Shown here in pieces: positions 39,706-40,605 of a DNA stretch of 40,605 nt (position 1 is its first letter; the number at the start of each line of letters is the position of its first letter). Below the pieces are notes generated by a model. The model did no database searches. It worked only from the letters and a program-made list of their open reading frames with translations, and was not told where the DNA came from. This DNA comes from Verrucomicrobiota bacterium (GTDB lineage Bacteria; Verrucomicrobiota; Verrucomicrobiia; JABWAM01), in NCBI GenBank assembly GCA_013288215.1, contig JABDCI010000006.1, positions 1 through 40,605 of the forward strand, given 5' to 3'. A program made the position numbers and the translations under genes.

Positions 39706-40487
39706 AAATACCGTTTAAAGTATTGGCGCGTCCGTTCATCCTTTGGATTTGAAAACATGGTTTGCGGCGCAGCGATTTCCACCACACGGCCCTGTTCCAA
39801 AAAAGCGATGCGATCGGCAGCGTCTTTTGCGAATCGCATTTCATGCGTGACGACAAGTTGCGTCATGCCTTCCGAATCGAGTTGTTTCATCACCTGCAGC
39901 ACTTCGTCGACGAGGTCCGGATCAAGCGCTGAAGTCGGTTCATCATAAAGCATGACTTTGGGATTCATGGCGAGCGCGCGGGCAATAGCGGCGCGTTGCT
40001 GCTGGCCTCCAGAGAGCTGGAAAGGATAACGGTCGCCCAATTCCCCCAGCCCAACTTTTGCGAGCAAATGGTGTGCAATGGTTTCAGCCTCAGCGCGTGA
40101 TTTTTTTTGCACGACCATCGGCGCCTTCGTCAGGTTTTCGAGAACCGTCAGGTGCGGAAAAAGATTAAAGCTTTGGAAAACCATGCCCACGCGTTCTCGC
40201 ATCACATGGGCTCGCTCGGAGAAATTCACCTCCGAGGTTCGTTCGAGGGCAATGCCATCGATGGTGATTCGGCCGTGATCGAGAGTCTCAAGCCCGTTGA
40301 GGCAGCGCAGCAGCGTGGATTTACCGCATCCGGAACGGCCCACAAGCGCGATGAGTTCCCCTTTTTCGACATGGAGATCAATCCCAAGAAGGACAGGCAC
40401 GTCGTCAAAGCTCTTGTGCACGTCGCAGATCGTGATCAGAGGATCCGTCACGTGGGGAGTTGTTTCATCCCGGCTTGACGAATTCAA
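39702..40487 (-). CDS. Polar amino-acid ABC transporter ATPase (GlnQ/HisP type)
   Basis: Encodes 261 residues from TTG 40487. A GTG at 40451 (giving a start just before DPLITICDVHK) is an equally plausible start because no strong ribosome-binding site is visible at either. Motifs: Walker A GRSGCGKST, Q-loop MVFQSFNLFPHLTVLEN, signature LSGGQQQR, Walker B VMLYDEPTSALDP and switch histidine VVTHEM. FNLFPHLT and DPDLVDEVL are typical of glutamine/histidine-type importers. It energises the fused binding protein/permease encoded next (4-nt overlap). It lies just downstream of the glnA terminator, so it is either read through from glnA or has its own promoter in a very short space. Confidence 0.93.
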   Translation of the reverse strand: MNSSSRDETTPHVTDPLITICDVHKSFDDVPVLLGIDLHVEKGELIALVGRSGCGKSTLLRCLNGLETLDHGRITIDGIALERTSEVNFSERAHVMRERVGMVFQSFNLFPHLTVLENLTKAPMVVQKKSRAEAETIAHHLLAKVGLGELGDRYPFQLSGGQQQRAAIARALAMNPKVMLYDEPTSALDPDLVDEVLQVMKQLDSEGMTQLVVTHEMRFAKDAADRIAFLEQGRVVEIAAPQTMFSNPKDERTRQYFKRYL

Positions 40488-40512
40488 TCGAAATGAAGCT
40501 TATTTCCCCCCC

Positions 40513-40547
40513 GAATAAAAAGGGCGGACCTTTTGGGTCCGCCCTTT
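40513..40547 (-). terminator. Rho-independent terminator after glnA
   Basis: A perfect 12-bp stem, AAAGGGCGGACC (40519-40530) and GGTCCGCCCTTT (40536-40547), with a 5-nt loop. On the minus strand it is followed by a T-rich run (TTTTATT). It lies 28 nt after the glnA stop and about 30 nt before the ATPase start. Confidence 0.88.
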
Positions 40548-40575
40548 GAGAGGAGGTGTTTGGAGCTGGGGAGTG

Positions 40576-40605
40576 TCAGCAATCGTAATACATATGGAAC
40601 TCGTA
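40576..40605 (-). CDS. glnA: Glutamine synthetase, C-terminal end (partial)
   Basis: The minus strand at the window edge reads Y-E-F-H-M-Y-Y-D-C and then TGA (40578-40576). The closing pattern x-E-F-x-x-Y-Y-D is the usual C-terminus of type I glutamine synthetase. Only nine residues are visible, so the call rests on that motif and on the neighbouring amino-acid transporter. The rest of the gene lies beyond 40605. A strong terminator follows. If right, the enzyme makes glutamine from glutamate, ammonia and ATP, and its neighbourhood supports a glutamine/glutamate role for the transporter. Confidence 0.55.
   Translation of the reverse strand, partial: YEFHMYYDC

Noticed and set aside
1..40605. 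CRISPR arrays, tRNA or rRNA genes, transposases
   Set aside because: No regular spaced repeats, tRNA-like cloverleaf ends, rRNA conserved blocks or transposase proteins were recognised on either strand.

Overview
The window reads as chromosomal DNA from a Gram-negative bacterium of medium GC. It carries a heptosyltransferase-like gene, an O-antigen/capsule-type sugar cluster, peptidoglycan recycling genes and housekeeping genes (dnaN, cysS, mnmE, pta, glnA end). A PUR-family protein, a fused homocysteine methyltransferase/methylenetetrahydrofolate reductase and a kinase-MurQ fusion would fit a PVC-type or Omnitrophota-like lineage. That placement is inference; no rRNA or tRNA gene was seen that could settle it.

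Layout. (1) 179-397: a small PUR nucleic-acid-binding protein. (2) 6616 down to 413, minus strand: nine tightly packed genes, crcB, DUF190, acylphosphatase, ABC ATPase, ABC permease, a TPR protein interrupted by a G9 frameshift, a metallophosphoesterase, a secreted protein of unknown function, and a Gfo/Idh/MocA oxidoreductase. (3) 6707-24216: a surface-polysaccharide region holding nucleotide-sugar enzymes (GDP-fucose synthase, RfbD-like, RmlC-like, sugar C-methyltransferase), four soluble glycosyltransferases, two large polytopic membrane proteins, a flippase and several methyltransferases. Plus-strand genes are broken up by single minus-strand genes, and 12.4-16.2 kb is visibly AT-richer. 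The last gene of the region, a TylF-type methyltransferase, lies between two 36-bp direct repeats and looks like an inserted cassette. (4) 24285-26499: phosphotransacetylase plus a separate P-loop/DRTGG protein resembling the regulatory part of long Pta enzymes. (5) 26492-28314: dnaN on the minus strand and 728 bp of non-coding, partly AT-rich DNA with several DnaA-box-like sites, a candidate replication origin. (6) 32869 down to 28315: kinase-MurQ fusion, PIG-L/LmbE deacetylase, nagB and a GT9 glycosyltransferase. (7) 32895-38107: metH-N/metF fusion, cysS, mnmE and a small membrane protein. (8) 40605 down to 38131: the end of glnA, a strong terminator, then a polar amino-acid ABC transporter (ATPase plus a fused binding protein/permease).

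Most interesting points: the recycling operon has a PIG-L deacetylase exactly where NagA chemistry is needed; the region upstream of dnaN looks like an origin; the TylF cassette has direct-repeat boundaries; and a G9 tract splits the TPR gene. All start choices are by eye. Many genes begin at 4-nt ATGA overlaps with the gene before, which supports those starts. Shine-Dalgarno sequences are clear at only a few genes.
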